64,000 nt of DNA from NCBI GenBank assembly GCA_032017425.1, contig DALZPW010000002.1; one strand, written 5' to 3'. Shown in pieces: positions 1 through 8,676 of this stretch (positions are counted from its first letter, which is position 1; each line of letters begins with the position of its first letter). Source of the DNA: Faucicola tetraodonis. Lineage in GTDB: Bacteria > Pseudomonadota > Gammaproteobacteria > Pseudomonadales > Moraxellaceae. The translations under genes and the position numbers were made by a program. Under the pieces are notes generated by a model. That model searched no databases and was not told the DNA's origin. It saw nothing but the letters and a program-made list of their open reading frames with translations.

Positions 1-843
1 TTGACAAAATTTTGCTCACTCATGGTAAAGCACAGCTGATAATCATCACCGCCATTGAGCTGATGTTGCCACTTATCAGCATTTGGCAAGGCTTGTAATC
101 GTGGGTGCGTTGGAATGCTGGCTAAATCGACCACCGCGCCCACCTTTGATGCGGTCAGGATATGACCCAAATCCTGTCCTAGCCCGTCTGAAATATCAAT
201 CATGCTATGGGCAAACCCACGTAATTTTTGCCCTAGATCAACTTGCGGAACAGGTAAATCGAGTGCCGGCTGTAAAGCGATTGGTTGTAAAGCGATATTG
301 TGCTGCTCAGATTTTTCAGCGTTAAAAATCTGCTGTAACGCAAAACTTGCTGAGCCAATCTCACCGCTGACACAGATGATATCACCGACTTTTGCGCAAC
401 CTCTGGTAATAGCTTGCCCAGTTGGCACAAACCCCAGTGCAGTGACAGAGAGGGTTAAGGTGTTTGATTGGGTGGTATCGCCACCGATAAGCTCGACATC
501 AAATCGGTTGCAAATGTCCGCGATACCTTGGGCGAATGGTTTGAGCCAGTCATCCTGTGCAAGCTTAGCAGGCAAGCTAATACCCAACAATATCGCATAG
601 GGTGTCGCCCCCATCGCTGCCAAATCGGATAAATTGACCGCGACCGATTTATAGCCGATGGCATAAGCGGATGTTGATAAGGGAAAATGTCGACCTGCAA
701 CCAGCGTGTCAATACAGCTCACCAGTTCGCAATCGCTTGGGATACTGCTTATCGCGCAATCATCCCCAATACCCACTTGGGTCAAAGGGTTTTTGCGTGT
801 ACAGTGTTGAAAATGTTGATAAATCAAAGAAAATTCGGACATC
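1..843 (-). CDS. thiL: Thiamine-monophosphate kinase, C-terminus cut by the window edge
   Basis: ThiL phosphorylates thiamine monophosphate to thiamine diphosphate in the cytoplasm, the last step of cofactor synthesis. The reading frame is open for 281 codons from position 843 to the window edge, so the C-terminal part is missing. Visible family motifs are GIGDDC at residues 24-29, the CIDTLVAGRHF stretch, an internal GGDTTQ and the MIDISDGLGQD segment, which bind ATP-Mg and substrate. A second in-frame ATG lies three codons upstream at 852; neither has a clear Shine-Dalgarno sequence, so the start is uncertain by three residues. It follows nusB and ribH on the same strand, the order usual in gamma-proteobacteria. 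Confidence 0.93.
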
Positions 844-864
844 CTAGCCATCCGTATCGAGCAT

Positions 865-891
865 AAAAGGGCGTATTGGCTACGCCCTTTA
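865..891 (-). terminator. Hairpin between nusB and thiL
   Basis: A ten-base-pair perfect inverted repeat (AAAGGGCGTA / TACGCCCTTT) with a five-base loop fills the gap between nusB and thiL. Read on the minus strand it is followed by only a short T run, so it is a weak terminator or attenuator that may lower thiL expression relative to nusB. Confidence 0.5.
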
Positions 892-896
892 CGGTA

Positions 897-1457
897 TTAT
901 TTTTCTTCTTCAGTGGTCGCTTGCGATGGCGGCTGCGGCGCATCCTCTGTTTTGGCTTTTTTGGCATCTGCCTCTACTTCAGGCATACGCGCCTCTTTGG
1001 CGATTTTATCCATCACCACATGAATCATTTTATAACCATCTGATGAGCCAAAATGGGTATTGAGCTGAATCGCTTCATCAATCACTACTTTGTAAGGCAC
1101 TTCCAAGTGCTGCTTCATCTCATACGCACCGACAAGCAGTACCGCTTGCTCAACTTTATCTAGACGTGTCCAAGGGCGATCCAGTAGGCTGTCGATATAG
1201 GCGATTAAGTCATCGCTTTGCTCAATGATTTTGCTCAGTAGCTCGTGATAATAGCCCAAATGCACCGTGTGCATGGCATTCTCACTGCGGGTATGCGCTT
1301 CAATTTCGTGCGATGGATTGCCTGTCAACAGCCATTCATATAACCCTTGCACCACAAAACGGCGTGCTTTACGAATCGCGGTCAGGCTGGTTTTATAATT
1401 GACGGCGTTGTCTTGACTCGCCTGCGCTGGTGAGGTGTGGGTTGAATTGTCAGTCAT
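897..1457 (-). CDS. nusB: Transcription antitermination factor NusB
   Basis: NusB forms a heterodimer with ribosomal protein S10 and binds boxA RNA in the rRNA antitermination complex. The 186-residue product has the NusB core (TAIRKARRFVVQGLYEWLLTGN at the start of the fold, then DSLLDRPWTRLDKVEQAVLLVGAYEMK split across the centre and VVIDEAIQLNTHFG). It is longer than the roughly 140-residue E. coli protein because of a polar N-terminal segment of about 20 residues and a charged, Glu/Lys-rich C-terminal tail of about 35 residues; such tails are probably disordered. It lies 9 bp downstream of ribH, the usual ribH-nusB pair, and upstream of thiL. Confidence 0.95.
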   Translation of the reverse strand: MTDNSTHTSPAQASQDNAVNYKTSLTAIRKARRFVVQGLYEWLLTGNPSHEIEAHTRSENAMHTVHLGYYHELLSKIIEQSDDLIAYIDSLLDRPWTRLDKVEQAVLLVGAYEMKQHLEVPYKVVIDEAIQLNTHFGSSDGYKMIHVVMDKIAKEARMPEVEADAKKAKTEDAPQPPSQATTEEEK

Positions 1458-1466
1458 ATTGCTACC

Positions 1467-1982
1467 TTATTCACCAGCCATTTGTGCGTCAATTTGACCC
1501 AACACGTTAATCATCTCAAGCGCGACCATGGCTGCTTCTGAGCCTTTGTTACCGGCTTTGGTGCCAGAGCGTTCAATGGCTTGTTCGATGCTGTCTGTGG
1601 TCAAAATCGCATTAATAACAGGCACGTCATAATCCAACCCAATCGCGCCCAAGCCTTTGGCAGATTCACCAGCGACAAAATCAAAGTGCGGCGTGCTACC
1701 ACGAATCACTGCGCCTAAACCGATGATGGCGTCAAATTTATCGGTTTGTGCCATACGGGCAACCGCCAGTGGAATTTCCCAAGCACCCGGTACACGTACG
1801 ACAGTAATATTGCTACCTGCGATACCATGACGCAGTAAGGTATCAATCGCGCCGCTGACCAAACTTTCTACCACAAAACTGTTAAAACGTCCTACCACCA
1901 TACCGATTTTGGCGTGGGCATTGGTGTGTAGTTCACCGCTGATATGCTGTACTTGGGCGAGTTCGTTTTGAAGATTTGCCAT
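1467..1982 (-). CDS. ribH: 6,7-dimethyl-8-ribityllumazine synthase
   Basis: RibH condenses 5-amino-6-ribitylaminouracil with 3,4-dihydroxybutanone phosphate to give lumazine, the direct precursor of riboflavin. The 171-residue protein shows VVGRFNSFVVESLVSGA, the PGAWEIPLA segment, GLGAVIRGSTPHFDFV with the conserved His, and the C-terminal GNKGSEAA region. The frame is open for 19 more codons upstream, but the ATG at 1982 has a good AAAGG Shine-Dalgarno eight bases away and starts MANLQNELAQ, so I chose it. No FMN riboswitch is visible in the 158 bp before it. Confidence 0.95.
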   Translation of the reverse strand: MANLQNELAQVQHISGELHTNAHAKIGMVVGRFNSFVVESLVSGAIDTLLRHGIAGSNITVVRVPGAWEIPLAVARMAQTDKFDAIIGLGAVIRGSTPHFDFVAGESAKGLGAIGLDYDVPVINAILTTDSIEQAIERSGTKAGNKGSEAAMVALEMINVLGQIDAQMAGE

Positions 1983-2094
1983 GATGATTACCTTTAAATT
2001 GTAAAAATTAGAATCTGATTTTGCTAGGTATGATACCATTTTTGTTAGGTTTATTCATGTTATTTAGCATGACCCTAGGTTACTCTTGTTAAAA

Positions 2095-2118
2095 TAAAAA
2101 ATCCGCCACAGCGACGGA
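2095..2118 (-). terminator. Rho-independent terminator after gltX
   Basis: On the minus strand, just beyond the gltX stop codon, a short G+C-rich stem (TCCGTCGC pairing with GCGGA, one bulge) is followed by TTTTTTATTTT. This is a convincing intrinsic terminator for gltX, upstream of ribH. Confidence 0.75.
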
Positions 2119-2140
2119 CTTTTATACAAAACAATTAAGC

Positions 2141-3637
2141 TTATTGGGTCAAAAAGCTTGGCAATGCTTTATGACGTTTTTCCAATTCTTTCGCTTTTTT
2201 CTTACTGACACCGCCTAATACCTCAATGGCATGACGCAGGCGCTGCAACGTCATATCCGCCCCAATCAAATACATTGAATTCATCACAGGCGTGCTTGAC
2301 TTGCTACCTGCGATGGCAATAAAAAATGGCGACATAAAATCACGCAATTTAATGCCCATCTCGCCTGCCAAGCCAGACAATACCGCTTGTATATTCTCCT
2401 CCGTCCACACAGGCAGGGTTTCTAACTGCCATTGCGCAAGTTGTAGAATCTCCACGGTTTGTTCAGTGGATAGCACTTTATGTTCAAAGTCCACCTCACT
2501 AATGGTTGGCAAGTTTTGGAAATAAAAGCCCGACCAATTCACCGCATCCGACAACAAGTTAATGCGTGGCTGAATGGCTTTGGCAATCGCGGTGAGTTTG
2601 TCGCTGTCATTTGCCCAATCGAGAATTTTGGTTTTTAAGGCTTCGGGTGACAGTGAACGCAACCATTCGCCATTTAGCCAAGTGAGTTTTTCCACGTCAA
2701 AAATCGGACCGCCCAATGACACCCGTTTGATGTCAAAACTGGCAATCATTTCATCCAAGGTGAATTTTTCGGCTTCATTTGGCATGGAGTAGCCCATCCG
2801 TCCCAAGTAGTTGAGTAAGGCTTCTGGCAATACACCTGCATCACGGTAATAAGTGATAGACGTTGGGTTTTTGCGTTTCGATAGTTTGGATTTGTCGGGA
2901 TTTCTGAGCAGTGGCATATGACAGAGTACGGGCATATCCCAACCAAAATATTTATACAACAGTTGATGTTTTGGGGCGGAGTTAATCCACTCTTCGCCAC
3001 GAATGACGTGGGTAATCTGCATCAAATGGTCATCGACAACGTTTGCCAAATGGTAGGTTGGTAGACCGTCGGTTTTGAGTAGCACTTGCATATCCACTTG
3101 TGACCAAGGAATCTCGACCTCCCCACGTAGCATATCGTCAAATTTACATACACCCTCGTCTGGCACACGCATACGAATGACGAATGGCTTGCCTTCGGCG
3201 GCGAGCTTGTCCGATTGTTCACGGGAAAGGTTCGCATAGCGACCGTCATATTTTGGGGTTTCGCCCCGCGCCATTTGTTCGGCTCGCATTTGGTCGAGTT
3301 CATCACTGGTGGCAAAACAGCGAAACGCATGACCTTTGTCCAACAGTTCTTCGGCGTATTGTTTGTAGATGTCTTTACGCTCGCTTTGGCGATACGGTGC
3401 ATGTGGACCGCCCACGTCTGGACCTTCTGACCAGTCAAGACCGACCCAGCGCAGCGCGTCCAAAATCATTTGTTCAGATTGCGCGGTGGAACGCGTTTGG
3501 TCGGTGTCTTCAATGCGTAGGATAAAGTCGCCGCCATGCGCTTTGGCAAAGGCAAGGTTAAATAGCGCGATATAGGCGGTGCCAACGTGGGGAAAGCCTG
3601 TGGGGCTTGGGGCAATACGGGTGCGGACTTTTGACAT
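2141..3637 (-). CDS. gltX: Glutamate--tRNA ligase
   Basis: This class I aminoacyl-tRNA synthetase charges tRNA-Glu. The 498-residue protein has the ATP-binding HIGH-type motif as PSPTGFPHVG at residues 10-19 and the KMSKS-type motif as KLSKRKNP near residue 255. The Glu-specific fold is continuous, including GEVEIPWSQVDM and HVIRGEEWI. The C-terminal anticodon-binding domain ends in KKKAKELEKRHKALPSFL. Length is normal for a long-form proteobacterial GltX. It is transcribed alone: a promoter lies just upstream and a terminator just downstream. Confidence 0.96.
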   Translation of the reverse strand: MSKVRTRIAPSPTGFPHVGTAYIALFNLAFAKAHGGDFILRIEDTDQTRSTAQSEQMILDALRWVGLDWSEGPDVGGPHAPYRQSERKDIYKQYAEELLDKGHAFRCFATSDELDQMRAEQMARGETPKYDGRYANLSREQSDKLAAEGKPFVIRMRVPDEGVCKFDDMLRGEVEIPWSQVDMQVLLKTDGLPTYHLANVVDDHLMQITHVIRGEEWINSAPKHQLLYKYFGWDMPVLCHMPLLRNPDKSKLSKRKNPTSITYYRDAGVLPEALLNYLGRMGYSMPNEAEKFTLDEMIASFDIKRVSLGGPIFDVEKLTWLNGEWLRSLSPEALKTKILDWANDSDKLTAIAKAIQPRINLLSDAVNWSGFYFQNLPTISEVDFEHKVLSTEQTVEILQLAQWQLETLPVWTEENIQAVLSGLAGEMGIKLRDFMSPFFIAIAGSKSSTPVMNSMYLIGADMTLQRLRHAIEVLGGVSKKKAKELEKRHKALPSFLTQ

Positions 3638-3675
3638 GGATTTCTCAATTTTACAAAAATTTTAAATTAGCGACT

Positions 3676-3704
3676 ATTATAGCCGACTATCGAATTTTTA
3701 TAAA
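3676..3704 (-). promoter_or_regulatory. Candidate sigma-70 promoter of gltX
   Basis: On the minus strand a perfect -10 hexamer TATAAT (3681-3676) is preceded at 17 bp by TTTATA (3704-3699), a weak -35. The predicted start of transcription is near 3669, giving a leader of about 30 bases before the gltX ATG. Confidence 0.55.
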
Positions 3705-3753
3705 TTGAATCCTAGCGATGATATGTGGCTGATAAAATCTAAATTTGGAAGGT

Positions 3754-3795
3754 AACGCTAAATGCTAGATTGACTTTGGCATTTAGCGTTATTTT
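3754..3795. terminator. Strong hairpin beyond dedA
   Basis: A 12-bp perfect inverted repeat (AACGCTAAATGC / GCATTTAGCGTT) with a 13-base loop lies between dedA and gltX. The T-rich tail (ATTTTTG) is on the plus-strand side, whereas the neighbouring genes are both on the minus strand. It probably ends dedA transcription, but its polarity is odd. Confidence 0.5.
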
Positions 3796-3810
3796 TGAAC
3801 ACTAATTCAA

Positions 3811-4437
3811 TTATTTATCCTTGCGATGACGAATGATTTCGACAATCATTGGTACCACCGAAAACACAATAATGGCAATCATAATCCACGAAAAATGTTC
3901 TTTGACAAAGGGTAATTGACCAAAAAAATAGCCTAGCGTGGTAAAAGATACCACCCATAATACCGCGCCAACGATGTTATAGCGGGCAAACTGGGCATAA
4001 TTCATGTTACCCATCCCGCCTACAAACGGCGCAAAAGTGCGTACAATGGGAATAAAACGGGCAATAATAATGGTGCGTCCGCCGTATCTTTCATAATAAT
4101 CGTGGGTTTTTTGCAAATAGCTTTGCTTAAAAATCTTGGAATTGGGATTGGAAAATAACTTTTGCCCAAAGTGTTTGCCAATCTCAAAATTGACAAAATC
4201 GCCCAATACTGCTGCCACAATCAATAAACCAATCAGCACAAAGATATTCATATCGCCCACTGCGGCAATGGTGCCTGCGGCAAACAACATCGAATCCCCG
4301 GGCAAAAATGGCAACACCACCAGACCCGTCTCGCAGAACACAATGGCAAACAAAATCGCATAAATCCAATTGCCATAGTTGTTGACCAGCTCTTGTAAAT
4401 GATCACCGATATGCAAAATAAAATTTACCAACCACAT
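3811..4437 (-). CDS. DedA family inner-membrane protein
   Basis: DedA proteins are multi-pass inner-membrane proteins of the VTT/SNARE-associated superfamily, linked to undecaprenyl-phosphate or phospholipid flipping and to membrane homeostasis. The 208-residue product has the family signatures ETGLVVLPFLPGDS (acidic re-entrant segment), GDFVNFEIGKHFG, and the second re-entrant motif with FIPIVRTFAPFVGGMGNM; the final helix ends in a basic HRKDK tail. It stands alone between gltX and the tRNA genes. Which of the several DedA paralogues it is cannot be decided here. Confidence 0.92.
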   Translation of the reverse strand: MWLVNFILHIGDHLQELVNNYGNWIYAILFAIVFCETGLVVLPFLPGDSMLFAAGTIAAVGDMNIFVLIGLLIVAAVLGDFVNFEIGKHFGQKLFSNPNSKIFKQSYLQKTHDYYERYGGRTIIIARFIPIVRTFAPFVGGMGNMNYAQFARYNIVGAVLWVVSFTTLGYFFGQLPFVKEHFSWIMIAIIVFSVVPMIVEIIRHRKDK

Positions 4438-4569
4438 GGGCTATCCTTATAATTTTAGACAAAACAACAAAATATAACTAATCTACAGTCGTTATATGAA
4501 GGCAACATTAAGCAGGCATCATTATAGCAAGAATGGGTAAAAATTTTGTGTTTTTAGGCAAAAATCATC

Positions 4570-4598
4570 TTGACAGCAAAATCAGTTTTCAATAAAAT
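4570..4598 (+). promoter_or_regulatory. Consensus sigma-70 promoter of the tRNA unit
   Basis: TTGACA (4570-4575), a 17-bp spacer and TAAAAT (4593-4598) form a near-consensus promoter. The discriminator after the -10 box is G+C-rich (ACGCGCAC), as expected for a stable-RNA promoter under stringent control. Start of transcription is expected near 4605, about 37 bases before tRNA-Ala. Confidence 0.88.
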
Positions 4599-4641
4599 AC
4601 GCGCACTCTTAGGCAAAGCAGTCTAAATAATTCCCAAAAAT

Positions 4642-4717
4642 GGGGCTATAGCTCAGTTGGTAGAGCACTTGCATGGCATGCAAGGGGTCAGCGGTTCGAC
4701 TCCGCTTAGCTCCACCA
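4642..4717 (+). tRNA. tRNA-Ala (anticodon GGC)
   Basis: A 76-base cloverleaf: acceptor GGGGCTA/TAGCTCC with discriminator A and an encoded CCA end, D-arm GCTC/GAGC, anticodon stem CTTGC/GCAAG with loop ATGGCAT (anticodon GGC, reading GCC), and the TTCGACT T-loop. It is the first gene of a two-tRNA transcript. Confidence 0.97.
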
Positions 4718-4752
4718 CTATTAAGTCTGCTTAGAGCACCTCGTGCGATTGC

Positions 4753-4828
4753 GTCCCCATCGTCTAGAGGCCTAGGACATCGCCCTTTCACGGCGGTAAC
4801 CGGGGTTCGAATCCCCGTGGGGACGCCA
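4753..4828 (+). tRNA. tRNA-Glu (anticodon TTC)
   Basis: A 76-base cloverleaf closely resembling E. coli tRNA-Glu: acceptor GTCCCCA/TGGGGAC followed by GCCA, anticodon stem TCGCC/GGCGG with loop CTTTCAC (anticodon TTC), and TTCGAAT T-loop. The CCA end is encoded. It lies 35 bp after tRNA-Ala in the same transcript. Confidence 0.97.
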
Positions 4829-4835
4829 CTTATTT

Positions 4836-4878
4836 AAAAAAAGCCATTGTCTAACGGACGATGGCTTTTTTGTTTTTG
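4836..4878 (+). terminator. Terminator of the tRNA-Ala/tRNA-Glu transcript
   Basis: AAAAAAGCCAT pairs with ATGGCTTTTTT, extended by an inner GTC/GAC pair, and is followed by TTTTTTGTTTTTG. It sits eight bases after the tRNA-Glu CCA end and is a strong intrinsic terminator. Confidence 0.9.
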
Positions 4879-5199
4879 CTGTCTGTTTGTCGTAGGCTTT
4901 TGTGGTATGTAGTGTTGCTTTGCCACATCCTAGGTTAAATAGGTTAAATAGCTTACAATGTTTTGCTTTTCTCCATGCCGCATGCCTCACCCTACAAAAT
5001 CAATTTTCCTTGCGCTCAGTTGACGCTTTGTCATCAAAATTAGCATATAATTGAGCGCGCAATTGCGTATGTGATAAATGACTTTTTGGCTATCTGCTTT
5101 AAGCTACTTGATTTAAGCCACTAAATTTTACCACTCAAGATTTTACCACTTGAGTTTTGACTCGCTGATTTTAAGCTATTGGGAAACTGGGCGAAGACT
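4879..5199. other. Non-coding stretch before the YdjM-like gene
   Basis: About 320 bases with no gene I can support. The right half is A+T-rich and contains two direct copies of TTTTACCACT inside an imperfect inverted repeat (ACTCAAG at 5133-5139, CTTGAGT at 5149-5155). This could be an operator for the next gene, but nothing else supports that. Confidence 0.4.
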
Positions 5200-5919
5200 A
5201 TGGCAAATTTTAACACCCACATAAGCGTGGCTTTTGTCGCAAGTGGCGTCACTGGCTTGGTGATTTATAAGGCAGGGATGCTGACCGCGCCTGAATATTT
5301 GATGTGTGTGGTGGCTGGTACCATTGGTGGATTGCTGCCCGATATTGATTTGGATCACTCGGTACCCGCGACCGTAGGCTTTAATGTCGTATCGCTGTTG
5401 AGCGCATTTTTTATTGTTATCTTGTGTGTCGGGCAGTTTTCGTTGGTTGCATTGGCAGGATTGTGGTTAGCATCTTATTTGCTGATGCGCTACGGTGTGT
5501 TTAATTTATATAGCAAATTGACGGTGCACCGCGGTATCGTGCACTCGATTCCCTATCTGGGGATTATGGCGATGACCCTCGTGTACGCCAGCTTCTATGG
5601 CTTTAAGCAAGGCGCTGTTATTAGTTGGTTTTTGGGGCTGTTTTTGATGTTTGGCGCCATTGTTCATCTGCTGTTAGATGAAATGTTTAGCGTCAACCTG
5701 TTAGGGCTGAGTGTCAAAAAATCTTTTGGTACCGCGTTTAAAGTGTTTAAATTCGATCAAATAGGCTGGTATTTGGGCTTATATGCCGTGTTGGCTGCCA
5801 TGATTGTGTTTGCCCCACCGTTTAAACTATTTTGGCAGACGCTACAGGACCCGATTAGTTGGCTTATTTTAAAGAAAAATATCTTGCCTACCGCCATCAA
5901 CCTACCGAATATTCATTAA
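5200..5919 (+). CDS. YdjM-like inner-membrane metal-dependent hydrolase (DUF457)
   Basis: The 239-residue protein has about five hydrophobic segments and the conserved polar motifs of the DUF457/YdjM family: HISVAF near the start, PDIDLDHS, HRGIVHS, and HLLLDEMF. These His/Asp residues probably bind a metal at the membrane. Members are annotated as membrane-bound metal-dependent hydrolases; the substrate is unknown, and E. coli YdjM is LexA-regulated. I start at the ATG at 5200, preceded by a GAAG Shine-Dalgarno; a TTG seven codons earlier is less likely. It is followed after one base by the SEC-C protein gene, so the two are probably co-transcribed. Confidence 0.85.
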   Translation: MANFNTHISVAFVASGVTGLVIYKAGMLTAPEYLMCVVAGTIGGLLPDIDLDHSVPATVGFNVVSLLSAFFIVILCVGQFSLVALAGLWLASYLLMRYGVFNLYSKLTVHRGIVHSIPYLGIMAMTLVYASFYGFKQGAVISWFLGLFLMFGAIVHLLLDEMFSVNLLGLSVKKSFGTAFKVFKFDQIGWYLGLYAVLAAMIVFAPPFKLFWQTLQDPISWLILKKNILPTAINLPNIH

Positions 5920-5920
5920 C

Positions 5921-6409
5921 ATGATACATACGTCACCTTGCCCGTGTGGCTCTACACTGTCTTATGCTGATTGCTGTGCGCCCCTGCATGTGGGGCAAAA
6001 AATCGCTGATACCGCAGCACAGCTAATGCGCGCTCGGTACGCGGCATTTGTGCTTCAACATATCGAGTATATCGTTGCCACCACCGCGCCTTTTCAGCAG
6101 CCGCTACTCGATACAAAAGCAATTAGCGACTGGGCGCAGCAGACTGACTGGGCAGGACTTGAAGTCATCAACCATCTAGCAAAACTTGGCAAACGCCATG
6201 CTCAAGTAGAATTTAACGCATTCTTTCACTCAACCACTGGCAAGGATGCGCATCATGAACTTTCTACCTTCGTCAACATCCCCAGCGGTCGCATAAACCG
6301 TTGGTATTTTCTAGATCCAACAGTCACCATGCAAGTTACCCAAAAACAGCCTTGCCCCTGCGGCAGTGGTGAGAAATACAAACGCTGCTGTGGACAGTTT
6401 TTGGCTTAA
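5921..6409 (+). CDS. YchJ-like protein with two SEC-C zinc motifs (UPF0225)
   Basis: A 162-residue protein with a SEC-C zinc-binding motif at each end: CPCGSTLSYADCC at residues 7-19 and CPCGSGEKYKRCC near residues 146-158. Between them lies the NTF2-like UPF0225 core (LMRARYAAFV, WAGLEVI, the FHS segment). This is the domain order of E. coli YchJ. SEC-C motifs bind zinc and are named after the SecA tail, but the function of YchJ is unknown. It starts one base after the upstream membrane-protein gene. Confidence 0.9.
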   Translation: MIHTSPCPCGSTLSYADCCAPLHVGQKIADTAAQLMRARYAAFVLQHIEYIVATTAPFQQPLLDTKAISDWAQQTDWAGLEVINHLAKLGKRHAQVEFNAFFHSTTGKDAHHELSTFVNIPSGRINRWYFLDPTVTMQVTQKQPCPCGSGEKYKRCCGQFLA

Positions 6410-6540
6410 TCGCTGCGCCATTGATAACAAAAACTTTAACAACCACTCTACAATTTTTTTGTTTTTTAAAAGGGCTTTTTTGCTAGACTAATTTTATTTG
6501 CGATTTTGCGATAACGACAACGATATTAAAGGAGAGTCCC

Positions 6541-7683
6541 ATGCCAGCCCTACGCCAAGATATTGATCCAGACGGTTTATTAGAATATTCTGTGGTCTAC
6601 ACCGACCGCTCGCTCAATCACATGTCCAAAAAATTCCAAACAGTGATGAATGATTTGTCCACAAGCTTAAAAAACGTGTATAACGCCGATGCGGTGGCAA
6701 TCGTGCCGGGTACAGGGACTTACGGTATGGAAGCGGTTGCGCGTCAGCTTGCCACTGACCAAACAGTGCTCATCATCCGCAACGGCTTTTTTAGTTTTCG
6801 CTGGACGCAAATCCTTGAAAAAGGTCGTATCACGGATGACGTGACCGTCCTGACCGCACACATCGGTGACAACAGCGATTCAATGGGGCAACAACAGCAG
6901 TTTGAGCCAGTGGCAATCGAGACGGCTGTCGCTGAGATTCAATCCAAAAAACCTGCGGTGGTATTTGCCCCCCATGTCGAAACCGCGGCAGGCTTGATGC
7001 TGCCTGATGACTACATCAAACAACTTGCCGATGCGGTGCATAGTGTCGGTGGTTTACTGGTTATCGACTGTATCGCCTCAGGCTGTATATGGCTTGATAT
7101 GAAAGCGTTGGGCATTGACGTGCTCATCTCTGCGCCACAAAAAGGCTGGTCAAGCACGCCATGTGCAGGACTAGTGATGATGAATGAGCAAGCGGTTGCC
7201 AAAGTGGAAGCCACCGAATCAACCAGTTTTGGGCTAGATCTCAAACAGTGGCTCACTATCATGCGCGCTTATGAAAATGGCGGTCATGCGTATCATGCGA
7301 CGATGCCAACCGATGGGCTGACCAAATTTCGCGATACCGTCAAAGAAGCCGAAGCGATTGGACTTGATAAACTCAAAAGCGCCCAATTTGAATTGGGTCA
7401 AAAAGTGCTCTCTGTCCTCAATCAACATAATATTATCAGCGTCGCAGCTGAAGGCTACCAAGCGCCCGGTGTAATTGTGGTCTATACCGACCGTGATGAT
7501 ATGCACAAAGGTGCAGCATTTGCGACCCAAGGCTTACAAATTGCAGGCGGCGTGCCACTGAAAGTTGGCGAACCCGACAGCTTTAAAACATTCCGTTTGG
7601 GGCTGTTTGGGTTAGATAAATTAACAGATGTCGACGGTACAGTCAGCCGTTTTAAGCAAGCGCTTGAGAAAGTATTAGCCTAA
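6541..7683 (+). CDS. Class V PLP-dependent aminotransferase (alanine-glyoxylate type)
   Basis: A 380-residue fold-type I, class V aminotransferase. The glycine-rich PLP phosphate-binding segment is VPGTGTYGMEA, the PLP-ring Asp is in LLVIDCIASG, and the Schiff-base lysine is in SAPQKGWSSTP. Such enzymes act on alanine/glyoxylate, serine/pyruvate or related pairs; I cannot fix the substrate from sequence. An AGGAGAG Shine-Dalgarno lies just before the ATG. The gene is monocistronic, with its own upstream gap of 131 bp and a downstream terminator. Confidence 0.88.
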   Translation: MPALRQDIDPDGLLEYSVVYTDRSLNHMSKKFQTVMNDLSTSLKNVYNADAVAIVPGTGTYGMEAVARQLATDQTVLIIRNGFFSFRWTQILEKGRITDDVTVLTAHIGDNSDSMGQQQQFEPVAIETAVAEIQSKKPAVVFAPHVETAAGLMLPDDYIKQLADAVHSVGGLLVIDCIASGCIWLDMKALGIDVLISAPQKGWSSTPCAGLVMMNEQAVAKVEATESTSFGLDLKQWLTIMRAYENGGHAYHATMPTDGLTKFRDTVKEAEAIGLDKLKSAQFELGQKVLSVLNQHNIISVAAEGYQAPGVIVVYTDRDDMHKGAAFATQGLQIAGGVPLKVGEPDSFKTFRLGLFGLDKLTDVDGTVSRFKQALEKVLA

Positions 7684-7730
7684 TTATCAACGTACGTGTT
7701 GGTGCATTTATTAGCATAACCACGGTGTAT

Positions 7731-7762
7731 TTTAAAAGCTCTGTATAACAGGGCTTTTTTAT
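7731..7762 (+). terminator. Terminator after the class V aminotransferase gene
   Basis: AAAAGCTCTG...CAGGGCTTTT (one mismatch in the stem) followed by TTTTTTATTG. It ends the aminotransferase transcript and also faces the deacetylase-like gene arriving from the other strand. Confidence 0.75.
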
Positions 7763-7772
7763 TGCTTTAAAA

Positions 7773-8675
7773 TTACTTATACAGCCTTTTTGCCATGCGA
7801 AAGGTATTGCAATGGGCTTCCACCACATCGTCGATGTTTTCTGAGTAGCCGCCACCCATCACCACCGCCACTGGAATTCCATGGGCTTTCGCTTGGCTAA
7901 ATACAAACGCATCACGCTTGGCACAGCCGTCACGGGTGAGCGCAAGTTTACCGAGCTTATCGGTGGCGAGCACATCCACAGCGGACTGGTAAAACAGCAT
8001 ATCGGGTTTCACTTTTGTGATAAGTGCTGGCAGCGTCTCCATTAATATTGCTAAATACGCCTCATCGCCTGTCTCGTTTGGCAAATCAATATCTAAATCA
8101 GATGCTTGCTTGCGAAACGGATAGTTTTTTGCGCCATGCATACTGAAGGTAAATACCCGAGGTTCATTTGCCATCAAATGCGCTGTACCGTTGCCTTGAT
8201 GCACATCCAAATCCACGGTCAGAATTTGGGTCGCTTGTCCACGTGCCAACAATAAATTACTCGCCACCGCCACATCGTTAAACACGCAAAACCCTTCGCC
8301 ATGATCGGCAAAGGCATGGTGGGTCCCGCCTGCGATATTGAGCGCGACACCGAATTGTTTGGCGAATAACGCACATTCATAAGTGCCGTGGGCAATCACA
8401 CGTTCCCGCTCAACGAGCCTTGGCGTCATCTCAAAGCCGATGGCGCGCGCGTCTTTGGCGGGCAATGTTTGGTGTTTTAGATGCTGCCAATACCTTTGTG
8501 TATGTGTGGTGAGAATTTCGTCTTCGCTCAATCGCTGCGGGGCAAAAAAATTGGCTTGGGTGAATGTACCCTCCGCCAATAACCGCTCCGCAATCATCGG
8601 ATATTTTTGCATGGGAAAACGGTGACGCTCGGGGACGTCATATTTAAAAATATCAGAATAAGCGACTTTTATCAT
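7773..8675 (-). CDS. Histone deacetylase superfamily (AcuC/AphA-like) amidohydrolase
   Basis: Zinc-dependent deacetylase of the arginase/deacetylase fold, 300 residues. The zinc and catalytic motifs are present: NIAGGTHHAF with the catalytic His pair, VDLDVHQGNGT supplying Asp and His ligands, and a late GGGYS. Bacterial members deacetylate acyl-lysines, polyamines or small molecules; the substrate is not evident. The ATG at 8675 lies two bases past the stop of the upstream amidotransferase gene, implying translational coupling; a 16-codon upstream extension of the frame overlaps that gene and is unlikely to be used. Confidence 0.9.
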   Translation of the reverse strand: MIKVAYSDIFKYDVPERHRFPMQKYPMIAERLLAEGTFTQANFFAPQRLSEDEILTTHTQRYWQHLKHQTLPAKDARAIGFEMTPRLVERERVIAHGTYECALFAKQFGVALNIAGGTHHAFADHGEGFCVFNDVAVASNLLLARGQATQILTVDLDVHQGNGTAHLMANEPRVFTFSMHGAKNYPFRKQASDLDIDLPNETGDEAYLAILMETLPALITKVKPDMLFYQSAVDVLATDKLGKLALTRDGCAKRDAFVFSQAKAHGIPVAVVMGGGYSENIDDVVEAHCNTFRMAKRLYK

Positions 8676-8676
8676 A

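Noticed and set aside
1983..2140. Possible FMN riboswitch ahead of ribH
   Set aside because: None of the conserved RFN-element sequences is visible; the gap holds the gltX terminator and an A+T-rich stretch only.
4772..4990. 72-codon minus-strand frame covering tRNA-Glu
   Set aside because: Contains tRNA sequence and the tRNA terminator read backwards.
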